Source: JAAYEA01 sp012689325 (GTDB lineage: Bacteria > Chloroflexota > Anaerolineae > JAAYEA01). Taken from it: 12,478 nucleotides of DNA. A program made the translations under genes and the position numbers. How positions within the stretch are numbered: position 1 is the first letter of the stretch; each line of letters starts with the position of its first letter. The stretch is from contig DAITVZ010000099.1 in NCBI GenBank assembly GCA_036841525.1, forward strand, positions 1 through 12,478, in the 5' to 3' direction. Under the pieces are notes generated by a model, which ran no database searches, had not been told where the DNA came from, and worked only from the letters and a program-made list of their open reading frames with translations. This document shows, in pieces, positions 5,862-12,352 of the stretch.

Positions 5862-7016
5862 ATGAACAACCGCGAGCGCGCCATGGCCGTGCTCCATTAC
5901 CAACCCTACGACCGGCTGCCGGTGGTCCATTTCGGCTTTTGGCGGGAGACCCTGACCAAGTGGGCGGCGGAGGGGCACATCACCGCGGAGCAGTCGGCGA
6001 GCTGGGGCGACGGCAACCCCACCGACCAGGAGATCACCCGGCTGATGGGCTTTGATTTCAACTGGTACTCGTGCTTTCACCCGCACACGGGGCTGCGGCC
6101 GGGGATCCAGGGCAAGGTGCTGGAGGTGCTGCCCGATGGCGGCCGCGTGATCCTCAATGGCGACGGCGCCATCGTGCTGCAAAAGGACGACGCCACCGGC
6201 ATCCCCTCCGAGATCGACCACCTGCTCAAGGACCGCGCAAGCTGGGAGGCCGAGTTCGCGCACCGGCTCCAGTTCACGCCGGAGCGGGTGACCCGCGCGG
6301 TGGTCAATTGCGGCGGCGTGGAAAAGCGCTACGACGAGGGCGGGCTGGACTGGCTGCAGGCCAACCAGCGCGAGACGCCTTACGGCCTCCATTGCGGCAG
6401 CCTCTACGGCGTGATCCGCGGCTGGCTGGGGCTGCTCGGCTCCTCCTATCTGCTGGTGGACGACGAGCCGCTGCTGGACGAGATCATCGACACGGTGGGC
6501 GAGCTCTGCTACCAGGCCACCAAGCGGTCGCTGGAGGACGGCGCCAAGTACGATTTCGCCCACTTTTGGGAGGACATCTGCTTCAAGAACGGGCCGCTGA
6601 TCAACCCGGCGGTCTTTCGCGCCAAGGTGGGGCCGCACTATAAGCGCATCACCGAGCTGGTGGGGCAGTATGGGCTGGACATCGTCTCGCTGGATTGCGA
6701 CGGCAAGATCGACGCGCTGGTGCCCATCTGGTTCGAGAACGGCGTGAACACCATGTTCCCCATCGAGGTGGGGGTCTGGGACGCCAGCATCGCGCCGTGG
6801 CGCAAGCTGTACGGCCGGGGGCTGCGCGGCGTCGGCGGCACGGACAAGAAGGTCTTTGCCCGCGATCGGGCCGCCATCGACGCCGAGGTGGAGCGGCTGC
6901 GGCCCCTGGTGGAGCTGGGCGGGTACATTCCCTGCCCCGACCATCGCCTGCCGCCGGACGCCGAATGGGCCAACGTGTTGTATTATTGCGAGCGCATGCA
7001 CGCCGCGTTCGGATAG
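5862..7016 (+). CDS. URO-D superfamily protein (not HemE)
   Basis: The 384-residue protein resembles the uroporphyrinogen decarboxylase superfamily, which also includes corrinoid-dependent methyltransferases. Supporting signs are the N-terminal NNRERAMAVLHYQPYDRLPV (2-21), the central DGKIDALVPIWFENGVNTMF segment with its Asp- and Glu-containing barrel strands, and the C-terminal GGYIPCPDHRLPPDAEW, a typical superfamily ending. It lacks the N-terminal PVWxMRQAGRY signature of true HemE, so porphyrinogen decarboxylation is unlikely. A methyltransferase-like or unknown role fits better, but no corrinoid protein gene is near. AAGGAG lies nine bases before the ATG. A longer in-frame reading from 5514 runs through the inverted repeat and overlaps the HEAT-repeat gene, and is rejected. 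Its stop codon TAG (7014-7016) lies in the first bases of array 2. Confidence 0.82.
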   Translation: MNNRERAMAVLHYQPYDRLPVVHFGFWRETLTKWAAEGHITAEQSASWGDGNPTDQEITRLMGFDFNWYSCFHPHTGLRPGIQGKVLEVLPDGGRVILNGDGAIVLQKDDATGIPSEIDHLLKDRASWEAEFAHRLQFTPERVTRAVVNCGGVEKRYDEGGLDWLQANQRETPYGLHCGSLYGVIRGWLGLLGSSYLLVDDEPLLDEIIDTVGELCYQATKRSLEDGAKYDFAHFWEDICFKNGPLINPAVFRAKVGPHYKRITELVGQYGLDIVSLDCDGKIDALVPIWFENGVNTMFPIEVGVWDASIAPWRKLYGRGLRGVGGTDKKVFARDRAAIDAEVERLRPLVELGGYIPCPDHRLPPDAEWANVLYYCERMHAAFG

Positions 7017-7223
7017 GGCGGGGGGCAACCGCCGGGCGACNNNNNNNNNNNNNNNNNNNNNNNNNNNNNNNNNNNNNNNNNNNNNNNNNNNNNNNNNNNN
7101 NNNNNNNNNNNNNNNNNNNNNNNNNNNNNNNNNNNNNNNNCACGGGGGGCAACCACGGGGGGCAACCACGGGGGGCAACCACGGGGGGCAACCACGGGGG
7201 GCAACCACAAGGGTTGCCCCTAC
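7014..7223. repeat. 13-bp tandem array with hairpin end (array 2)
   Basis: After the URO-D stop, the sequence TAGGGCGGGGGGCAACCGCC opens the array, followed by a 100-N gap. Five exact copies of CACGGGGGGCAAC then occupy 7141-7205. The right end folds as GGGGCAACC (7198-7206), loop ACAAG, GGTTGCCCC (7212-7220), followed by TAC. The same loop and the same terminal bases occur at the right end of array 1, with a different stem. A period of 13 rotates through all three frames, so no reading frame here is meaningful. Confidence 0.93.
7041..7140. other. Assembly gap (100 N) inside array 2
   Basis: Exactly 100 N lie directly against a 13-bp unit. As in array 1, the placeholder size says nothing about the true array length. 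Confidence 0.97.
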
Positions 7224-7232
7224 AAATCCAAT

Positions 7233-7279
7233 GTAGGGGCGGCCCTTGTGGCCGCCCTCTTTGCTGGGGGCGTCCCTAC
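7233..7279. repeat. Compact GTAGGGGC hairpin element without a tandem array
   Basis: GTAGGGGC opens a hairpin GGGCGGCC (7237-7244), loop CTTGT, GGCCGCCC (7250-7257), and the element ends GGGGGCGTCCCTAC at 7266-7279. The loop is the reverse complement of the ACAAG loop at the right ends of arrays 1 and 2. This copy appears to be the element without internal amplification. Its terminal CCCTAC supplies the stop codon of the GDSL hydrolase gene on the minus strand (7276-7278). Confidence 0.8.
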
Positions 7280-7911
7280 GATGCGCGAATGGCGGCGAGG
7301 AACGCCGCGGCGATGACCGCGTGCCCGGCGTCGTTGGGGTGGATCTGGTCCGGGGAGACCAGGCGGTCCCCGCCGCCGTCGGCCATGGCCCGATGCACGT
7401 CGGCGAAGCGGGCGCCCCGCGAGGCGGCCACCGCGGCGCACGCGGCGCCATATCGCGCGTGCAGGGCGGGGCCGCCGCCATCCCAGGGGGGATGGAGCGC
7501 ATAGGCGCCGGCGGGGAGGTGCGGCGGCGAGCCGATGACGATCCGCCGCGCGGCGACGCCCGAGGCGACCAACCCATCCACCACCTCGCCCAGGTCGGCC
7601 TGGAAGCGCTCCACGGTGATGGCCGGGTCGTTCAGGCGCATGTCGTTGAGGCCATAGAGGATCAGCACCCAGGCGGGGCGATGGGCGGCCACGCGGTCGA
7701 GATAGGTGTCGCGGCCGTTCTGGTCGGCGGCGGCCCCCACCGTGGCGACGGCGCGCTGGGGGGTGTGCTGCAGGATGGTGGCGCTGTGCCCCGCGTTGAC
7801 CGCGTCCGCCCAGTCCAGCGCCGCGGCCACCAGGTCGGCCCAGCGGCGCGTGGGGTCGGACGCGCCGGCGCCCGCCGTGATGCTATCGCCAAAAAAGACC
7901 GCTGTCACCAT
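7276..7911 (-). CDS. SGNH/GDSL-family hydrolase
   Basis: The 211-residue protein is a small esterase/lipase-type hydrolase. All four SGNH blocks are visible: GDSITAG with nucleophile Ser10 (8-14), Gly41 in AGHSA, GLND with Asn89 (87-90), and SPDQIHPND with the catalytic Asp188 and His191. Residues Ser10, Gly41, Asn89 and His191 would form the oxyanion hole and active site. No signal peptide is seen, so it is probably cytoplasmic, and the substrate (acyl ester, acetylated sugar or lysophospholipid) cannot be told. The start at 7911 is chosen because AGAGAGGGG lies upstream and a good promoter lies at 7977-7949; the longer reading from 7977 would begin inside the -35 box. The stop codon lies inside the terminus of the compact repeat element, so the repeat may have reshaped the last codons. 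Confidence 0.9.
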   Translation of the reverse strand: MVTAVFFGDSITAGAGASDPTRRWADLVAAALDWADAVNAGHSATILQHTPQRAVATVGAAADQNGRDTYLDRVAAHRPAWVLILYGLNDMRLNDPAITVERFQADLGEVVDGLVASGVAARRIVIGSPPHLPAGAYALHPPWDGGGPALHARYGAACAAVAASRGARFADVHRAMADGGGDRLVSPDQIHPNDAGHAVIAAAFLAAIRAS

Positions 7912-7948
7912 CGCGCCTAACCCCTCTCTTTCTCCCGCGCCGGGCGTG

Positions 7949-7977
7949 ACTATAGGCCCGTTGACCGGCCCTGTCAA
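7949..7977 (-). promoter_or_regulatory. Sigma-70 promoter of the GDSL hydrolase gene
   Basis: On the minus strand, TTGACA (7977-7972), a 17-bp spacer and TATAGT (7954-7949) form a near-consensus promoter. The predicted start near 7942 gives a leader of about 30 nt to the ATG at 7911. It is divergent from the transporter promoter at 8102. Confidence 0.78.
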
Positions 7978-7994
7978 GCCCCGCGGCTTGTCTG

Positions 7995-8053
7995 GGAGGC
8001 CGAGGCTTCAGCCGGATTCCGCCGCCGCCGACCCGGCTAAAGCCTCGACCTCC
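7995..8053. repeat. Dispersed inverted repeat, GGTCGAGGCTTTAGCC family, copy 2
   Basis: Arms 7995-8015 and 8033-8053 (21 nt each) are inverted copies with two mismatches around a 17-nt spacer. The right arm is identical over 21 bases to the right arm of the element at 2283-2303. It lies between the two divergent promoters of the GDSL and transporter genes. Confidence 0.88.
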
Positions 8054-8101
8054 ACGGATCGGGGCGTCACTTGCCCAAGCCCCGAGAAATCTCGCGAGTT
8101 C

Positions 8102-8129
8102 TTGACATCCTCCGCAATTGATATATACT
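8102..8129 (+). promoter_or_regulatory. Sigma-70 promoter of the polyamine-family transporter operon
   Basis: TTGACA (8102-8107), a 16-bp spacer and TATACT (8124-8129) form a strong promoter match in a locally AT-rich patch. The predicted start near 8136 lies about 270 nt before the first gene, far longer than the leaders of 16-40 nt predicted for the other genes here. Confidence 0.75.
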
Positions 8130-8135
8130 AATACC

Positions 8136-8409
8136 CGTGCATCCCGTTGAGGTGGCAGCATCACCCACAAGCCGTCCTCAACCCCCCCATTGACGCCTAA
8201 GGAGCGCAACCGCCTCGCGAGCGCGTCAAGCCCAGCGCACCCGATAGGGTGCTGTCCCTGAACGCTGTCGTTCACCCATGCCCTGACCCGCCGCCCCACC
8301 GGCGCGCCATGCCGCGTCCGGCGCGAGGAGCGGCCTTTCCCTTCATTCGTTGCCAAGCCAGGCCGTCCCATACCCTATTCTTGCCTGGCATATAAGGAGG
8401 CAAATCGCA
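8136..8409 (+). promoter_or_regulatory. Long, hairpin-rich leader of the transporter operon
   Basis: Five or more perfect stems occur in succession: GTTGAGG 8146-8152 with 8176-8182; TTGACGC 8190-8196 with 8223-8229; GCACCC 8237-8242 with 8247-8252 (loop GATA); TGAACG 8259-8264 with 8269-8274 (loop CTGT); and CGCGCC 8303-8308 with 8320-8325. A last stem, GCCAGGC 8357-8363 with 8383-8389, ends five bases before the Shine-Dalgarno AAGGAGG (8394-8400). TGCCA (8351-8355) could instead pair with TGGCA (8386-8390), which excludes that stem. I recognise no known riboswitch class. It could be a regulatory leader or a separate small RNA; the structure is inferred by eye. Confidence 0.45.
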
Positions 8410-9468
8410 ATGCACCACAAGCGTTCCTATCGTTGGCTCTTGGCCGTCGCCAGCGTCCTGCTGGCCCTGGTCGTCGTCGCCTGCGGCGCCAAGTCCGCCG
8501 GGCCGCTGATGGTCCTGGACTGGGCGGACTATGAGCAGGAAGTCTTTTGGGCCGACTTTAAGGAGGAGCACCCCGACCAAGAGGTGCAGTGGACGTTCTT
8601 TGCCGATGACCCGGAGGCCTTTGCCAAGCTGCAGAGCGGCTTCTATGCCGACCTGGTGCACCCCGGCAGCAGCTGGCTGCGCGTCTATGTGGACGCCGGC
8701 CTGCTGGAGCCCATCGACACCAGCAAGCTGGACAACTGGTCGGGGATCATCCCCAGCCTCGCCAAGGCGGGCCAGGTGGACGGGAAGCAGTACCTGATCC
8801 CCTGGGAGTGGGGCTATGACTCGCTGCTGGTCCGCACCGACAAGGTCAAAGAGATGCCCGATTCGTGGGCGGACATGTGGGACCCCCAATACAAGGGCCA
8901 CGTCTCCACCTTTGACTCGGCCGAGGCCAACATCCTGATCGCCGCCACCGTGCTGGGCTATGACGCCTACAACATGAACGACACGCAGATGGCCGCCGTC
9001 AAGCAAAAGCTCATCGAGCTCAAGCCCAACCTGCTCGGCTACTGGACCGACTATACCGAGGTCAACCAGCAAGTGGCCGCCGGCGACGTCTGGCTGGCCG
9101 TCACCTGGCCGGATGCCTGGGTCACCGTCAGCGGCGAGGGCGTGCCGGTGGAGTACATCGAGCCCAAGGAAGGCCGCCTGGGCTGGGTCTATGGTTATGC
9201 CCTCACCAAGGCCTCCAAGAACAAGGACCTGGCGCTGGACTATATCGACGCCATGATCTCGGTGGATTCGATGACCGAGATGGCCAACCAGTACGCCTAT
9301 GGCGCCGCCAACCAGGCCGTGCTGAACAACGTCAACCCCGAATACATCGCGGCCATGTCGCTGGACAAGCCGGATGTGATCGAGCGCACCCAGTTCTTCA
9401 AGCCGCTCACCGAGTCGCAGCGGCAGGCCTGGATCACCCTGTGGGATGAAGTCAAGGCCGCGCCGTAA
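8410..9468 (+). CDS. potD: Polyamine-family ABC transporter substrate-binding lipoprotein (PotD-like)
   Basis: The 352-residue protein is the extracytoplasmic binding component of the importer. Residues 1-24 form a lipoprotein signal peptide (HHKRSYRW, a hydrophobic run, then lipobox VVAC), so the mature protein would be anchored through Cys25. The mature part matches the PotD/PotF architecture: an N-terminal VLDWADYEQEVF (35-46), PWEWGYDSLLVRTD in the first lobe, SWADMWDPQYKGHVSTFD in the hinge region, LAVTWPDAW, and GWVYGYALTKASKNKDLAL near the C-terminus. From memory of E. coli PotD, several acidic ligand contacts appear replaced here, so the substrate may not be spermidine or putrescine; the symbol denotes family only. 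AAGGAGG lies nine bases before the chosen ATG; an upstream in-frame ATG at 8350 has no such site and would spoil the signal peptide. Confidence 0.9.
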   Translation: MHHKRSYRWLLAVASVLLALVVVACGAKSAGPLMVLDWADYEQEVFWADFKEEHPDQEVQWTFFADDPEAFAKLQSGFYADLVHPGSSWLRVYVDAGLLEPIDTSKLDNWSGIIPSLAKAGQVDGKQYLIPWEWGYDSLLVRTDKVKEMPDSWADMWDPQYKGHVSTFDSAEANILIAATVLGYDAYNMNDTQMAAVKQKLIELKPNLLGYWTDYTEVNQQVAAGDVWLAVTWPDAWVTVSGEGVPVEYIEPKEGRLGWVYGYALTKASKNKDLALDYIDAMISVDSMTEMANQYAYGAANQAVLNNVNPEYIAAMSLDKPDVIERTQFFKPLTESQRQAWITLWDEVKAAP

Positions 9469-9479
9469 GCCGCAAGCCT

Positions 9480-9576
9480 GACCTGACAGGTTCCCAAAGC
9501 CGGTCTCGGTGACGGCGGCTCGCTGGCACACGGCGAGCCTCTGTCGGCGACGCAACCGACGGGAACCTGTCAGGTC
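9480..9576 (+). promoter_or_regulatory. Nested inverted repeat between binding-protein and permease genes
   Basis: A perfect 16-bp inverted repeat, GACCTGACAGGTTCCC at 9480-9495 with its complement at 9561-9576, encloses 65 nt. Inside is a second hairpin, GGCTCGC (9517-9523) with GCGAGCC (9533-9539). Each outer arm contains ACCTGnCAGGT, itself a near-palindrome. There is no T-run, so it is not a classical terminator. Its place after the binding-protein gene fits an mRNA-stabilising or partly attenuating structure that would let the lipoprotein be made in excess of the permeases. It could also be a dispersed repeat. Confidence 0.8.
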
Positions 9577-9608
9577 GTCTACGCATCTCGAAAGGACGCG
9601 CATCTGTC

Positions 9609-10463
9609 GTGAACCAACGTAGCCGCATCGCGGTACTGATGATCCCGCCGGCGCTGTTGCTGCTCTTCTTTTTCGTCCTGCCCATGCTCGTGATGGGCAG
9701 TTTCAGCTTTCGGGCGGGGAGCTTTGGCGCCGAGCGCCAGATCTGGACGCTGGACAACTATCGCGACTTCCTCGCCAGCACCAGCTTTCAGCGGCTGCTG
9801 CTGAAATCGATCCTGGTGGCGCTGCGGACCTCGCTCTATTGCGTGGTGCTGGCCTACCCCGCCGCCTATTACCTGGTCTTTCGCGCCGGCGCCAAGCGCT
9901 CCACCTTGCTGACCCTGATCCTCGCCCCGGCTTGGACGAGCTTTTTGCTGCGCATCCTCTCCTGGAAGATGATCCTCTCCTCGGAGGGGCTGCTCAGCTC
10001 GCTCCTTTTGTCGCTGGGGCTCATCGAGGAGGGGCGGCCGATCCTCCTCTACAGCATGAACGCGGTGATCGTGGCGCTGATCTATTCGTGGCTGCCTTTC
10101 GTGGCGCTGCCGATCTTTGCCGCGTTGCAGCGGATCGACAAGAGCCTGCTGGAGGCCGCCGCCGACCTGGGCTGCCCGCCCTGGAAGGCGTTTCTGCGCG
10201 TGACGCTGCCCCTCAGCCTGCCCGGCGTCGCGGCGGGCTTCTTTTTTATCTTTATCCCCACCCTGGGTGAGTGGGTGACCCCCGCGCTGGTGGGGGGCGT
10301 GGACGGCGTCATGTACGGCAACATCATTCAGAGCCAGTTCGTCTCGGCGCTTAACTGGCCGATGGGCTCGCTGATGAGCCTGGTGATGCTGCTGCTGATG
10401 CTGATCATCCTGGGGGCGCTGAGCCGCTTCGCCTACCTCCTGCCCCTCGAGGAGGCGAAATGA
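9609..10463 (+). CDS. potB: Polyamine-family ABC transporter permease (PotB-like)
   Basis: The 284-residue inner-membrane permease would form the channel with the next gene product. Hydrophobic segments fall at about 8-30, 66-90, 98-116, 150-174, 203-220 and 253-274, the six expected for this family. The EAA loop that docks onto the ATPase is clear: LEAAADLGCPPWKAFLRVTL, then P (181-201), containing E-A-A, the invariant Gly188 and a terminal L-P. The start is GTG at 9609, with AAAGGA about 12 bases upstream; spacing is long, but the first membrane segment requires this or a very close start. It ends in a 4-base ATGA overlap with the second permease gene, so the two are translationally coupled. 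It is separated from the binding-protein gene by 140 bases carrying the inverted repeat. Confidence 0.93.
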   Translation: MNQRSRIAVLMIPPALLLLFFFVLPMLVMGSFSFRAGSFGAERQIWTLDNYRDFLASTSFQRLLLKSILVALRTSLYCVVLAYPAAYYLVFRAGAKRSTLLTLILAPAWTSFLLRILSWKMILSSEGLLSSLLLSLGLIEEGRPILLYSMNAVIVALIYSWLPFVALPIFAALQRIDKSLLEAAADLGCPPWKAFLRVTLPLSLPGVAAGFFFIFIPTLGEWVTPALVGGVDGVMYGNIIQSQFVSALNWPMGSLMSLVMLLLMLIILGALSRFAYLLPLEEAK

Positions 10464-11239
10464 CGCGCAGATCAAAGCTCTCGGGCGGCACGCTCTATTT
10501 CATCGCGGTGGTGGCGTTCCTCTACCTGCCCATCCTGATGCTGGTGATCTTTTCCTTCAACGACTCGGTGATGCTGATCTTTCCGCTGAAGGGGTTCACG
10601 CTCAAGTGGTACCAGGCGCTGCTGGGGGCGACGGAGCTCTTGCGCGCGGTGCGCAACAGCTTTTTCCTGGGCATCGCCGCCTCAGCGGTGGCGACGACGC
10701 TGGGGACCATGGCCGCGCTGGGGCTGATGCGCTTCCGCTTCCCGGGGCGCGGGCTCTTTTTGGCCGTGGCCGCCATGCCCATGGTCATCCCCTACGTGGT
10801 GCTGGGCGTGGCGCTACTCATCCTCTTTAGCTCGCTGGACATCCCCCGGTCGCTGGTGACGGTGGGCGTGGGCCATGTGATCGTCAACATCCCCTATGTG
10901 ATGCTGATCGTGGCGGCGCGGCTGGCCGGCTTTCCCGCCAGCCTGGAGGAGGCCTCCCAGGACCTCGGCGCCACCTATTGGCAGACGCTGTTCAAGGTCA
11001 CGCTGCCCATCTGCGCGCCGGCGATCCTGGCCGCGTTCCTCAGCTCGTTCACCACCTCCTTTGACGAGTTCGCCGTCAGCTTTTTCCTGAGCGGCTCCGA
11101 GGCCACGCTGCCGATCTATCTCTATTCGCAGTTGCGCTTTCCGCTGAGGCTCCCCATCGTCGTCACCCTGGCGGCGGTGGTGATGGTGGCCTCCATCGTG
11201 TTGTTGTCCTTTTCCGAGTGGCTGCGGCGCCGGGAGTAA
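10460..11239 (+). CDS. potC: Polyamine-family ABC transporter permease (PotC-like)
   Basis: The 259-residue second permease pairs with the PotB-like protein to make the membrane channel. Hydrophobic segments lie at about 12-33, 66-90, 98-123, 134-156, 185-210 and 232-251. The EAA motif is EEASQDLGATYWQTLFKVTL, then P (163-183), with the conserved Gly170 and L-P ending. The N-terminal region with FSFNDS (31-36) and FTLKWYQALL (46-55) is typical of PotC. The ATG overlaps the previous stop (ATGA). GAGGAGG just upstream, inside the previous gene, can serve as ribosome binding site. The ATPase gene follows within a few bases. Confidence 0.94.
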   Translation: MTRRSKLSGGTLYFIAVVAFLYLPILMLVIFSFNDSVMLIFPLKGFTLKWYQALLGATELLRAVRNSFFLGIAASAVATTLGTMAALGLMRFRFPGRGLFLAVAAMPMVIPYVVLGVALLILFSSLDIPRSLVTVGVGHVIVNIPYVMLIVAARLAGFPASLEEASQDLGATYWQTLFKVTLPICAPAILAAFLSSFTTSFDEFAVSFFLSGSEATLPIYLYSQLRFPLRLPIVVTLAAVVMVASIVLLSFSEWLRRRE

Positions 11240-11242
11240 GTG

Positions 11243-12343
11243 ATGAAAGGTTATTCTGTAGAGCTCAAGGACTTGGTCAAGGTCTATGGCGGGGAGCACG
11301 GCGACCCGCGGGTGGGGGCCGTGAACGGCATCAATTTGGGCATCCACCCCGGCGAGTTTTTCACGCTGTTGGGCCCCTCGGGCTGCGGCAAGACGACGAC
11401 GCTGCGGCTGGTGGGCGGGTTCGAGACCCCCACCTCGGGCGAGGTCTATATCGAGGGGCAGGCGATGAGCCACGTGCCGCCCTATAACCGGCCGGTGAAC
11501 ACGGTGTTCCAGAACTATGCGCTCTTTCCGCACCTGACCGTGGCGCAGAACGTGGCCTTTGGCCTGGCGATCAAGCGGGTGGACAAGAAGGAGCAGGAGC
11601 GCCGGGTGCAAGAGGCGCTCGAGATGGTGCGGCTGCCCGACGTGGGCAAGCGCAAGCCCGCGCAGCTCTCCGGCGGGCAGCAGCAGCGCGTGGCCCTGGC
11701 GAGGGCGCTGATCAACGAGCCGTCGGTGCTGCTGTTGGACGAGCCGCTGGGCGCGCTGGACCTGAAGCTGCGCAAGGCGATGCAGATCGAGCTGAAGCAA
11801 CTGCAAAAAGAGGTGGGGATCACCTTTATCTATGTGACCCACGACCAGGAAGAGGCGCTCACCATGTCGGACCGGATCGCCGTGATGGCGGAGGGGAGCA
11901 TCATCCAGGTGGGCGACCCGGTGGGGATCTATGAGCAGCCGGCGACGCGCTTTGTGGCGAATTTCATCGGCGAGAGCAACTTTATCGAGGGGGTGCTGGG
12001 CGGGACCGGCTCGGACGGCGCGGTGGTGGAGGTGGGCGCCGAGCGCGCGCTGATCCGCCCGGACGCGGAGCCCTGGCCCGCCGGCACCGAGGTCACCGTC
12101 TGCGTGCGGCCGGAAAAGCTGATGCTTTACCCGCCGGCCACCGAGTGCAACGGCCTGAGCGGGACGGTGCGCGAGGTGATCTATATCGGCACCGACACCG
12201 AGTTCGTGGTGGAGCTGGCCAACGGCGTGCGGGCCGTGGCGCGGCTGCAAAACATCGACGGGCGCGGCCTGGGCGAGTTCGCCGTGGGCGACGCGGTGCG
12301 CGTCGGCTGGGCGATGTGGGACGCGCACACGCTGGAGGATTAG
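11243..12343 (+). CDS. potA: Polyamine-family ABC transporter ATP-binding protein (PotA-like)
   Basis: The 366-residue ATPase powers the importer. The nucleotide-binding domain shows Walker A GPSGCGKT (44-51), the Q-loop VFQNYALFPHLT (88-99, Gln90), signature LSGGQQQR (142-149), Walker B LLLDEP (163-168), D-loop ALD (171-173) and switch His200 in YVTHDQEEALTMSDR. A C-terminal regulatory TOBE domain spans about 282-366, giving the full length expected for PotA/MalK-type ATPases. GTG at 11240 directly abuts the previous stop, but ATG at 11243 is better placed from GGGAG (11232-11236), so I choose the ATG. The order here (binding protein, two permeases, ATPase) is the reverse layout of the E. 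coli potABCD operon. Array 3 starts 9 bases after the stop. Confidence 0.95.
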   Translation: MKGYSVELKDLVKVYGGEHGDPRVGAVNGINLGIHPGEFFTLLGPSGCGKTTTLRLVGGFETPTSGEVYIEGQAMSHVPPYNRPVNTVFQNYALFPHLTVAQNVAFGLAIKRVDKKEQERRVQEALEMVRLPDVGKRKPAQLSGGQQQRVALARALINEPSVLLLDEPLGALDLKLRKAMQIELKQLQKEVGITFIYVTHDQEEALTMSDRIAVMAEGSIIQVGDPVGIYEQPATRFVANFIGESNFIEGVLGGTGSDGAVVEVGAERALIRPDAEPWPAGTEVTVCVRPEKLMLYPPATECNGLSGTVREVIYIGTDTEFVVELANGVRAVARLQNIDGRGLGEFAVGDAVRVGWAMWDAHTLED

Positions 12344-12352
12344 GCGGGTGTG

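Noticed and set aside
7912..7977. Longer N-terminus of the GDSL hydrolase starting at 7977
   Set aside because: That start codon lies inside the TTGACA box of the gene's own promoter. The ATG at 7911 has a ribosome binding site and places the GDS motif near the N-terminus, as is usual.
8350..8409. Earlier in-frame ATG for the binding protein
   Set aside because: It lacks a ribosome binding site and would put 20 mostly non-hydrophobic residues before an otherwise perfect lipoprotein signal peptide.
8136..8409. Signal recognition particle RNA, RNase P RNA, tmRNA or a tRNA in the gene-poor leader
   Set aside because: None of the conserved cores (for example GGAAGGAAGCAGC of SRP RNA or GAGGAAAGTCC of RNase P RNA) is present, and no cloverleaf can be drawn.
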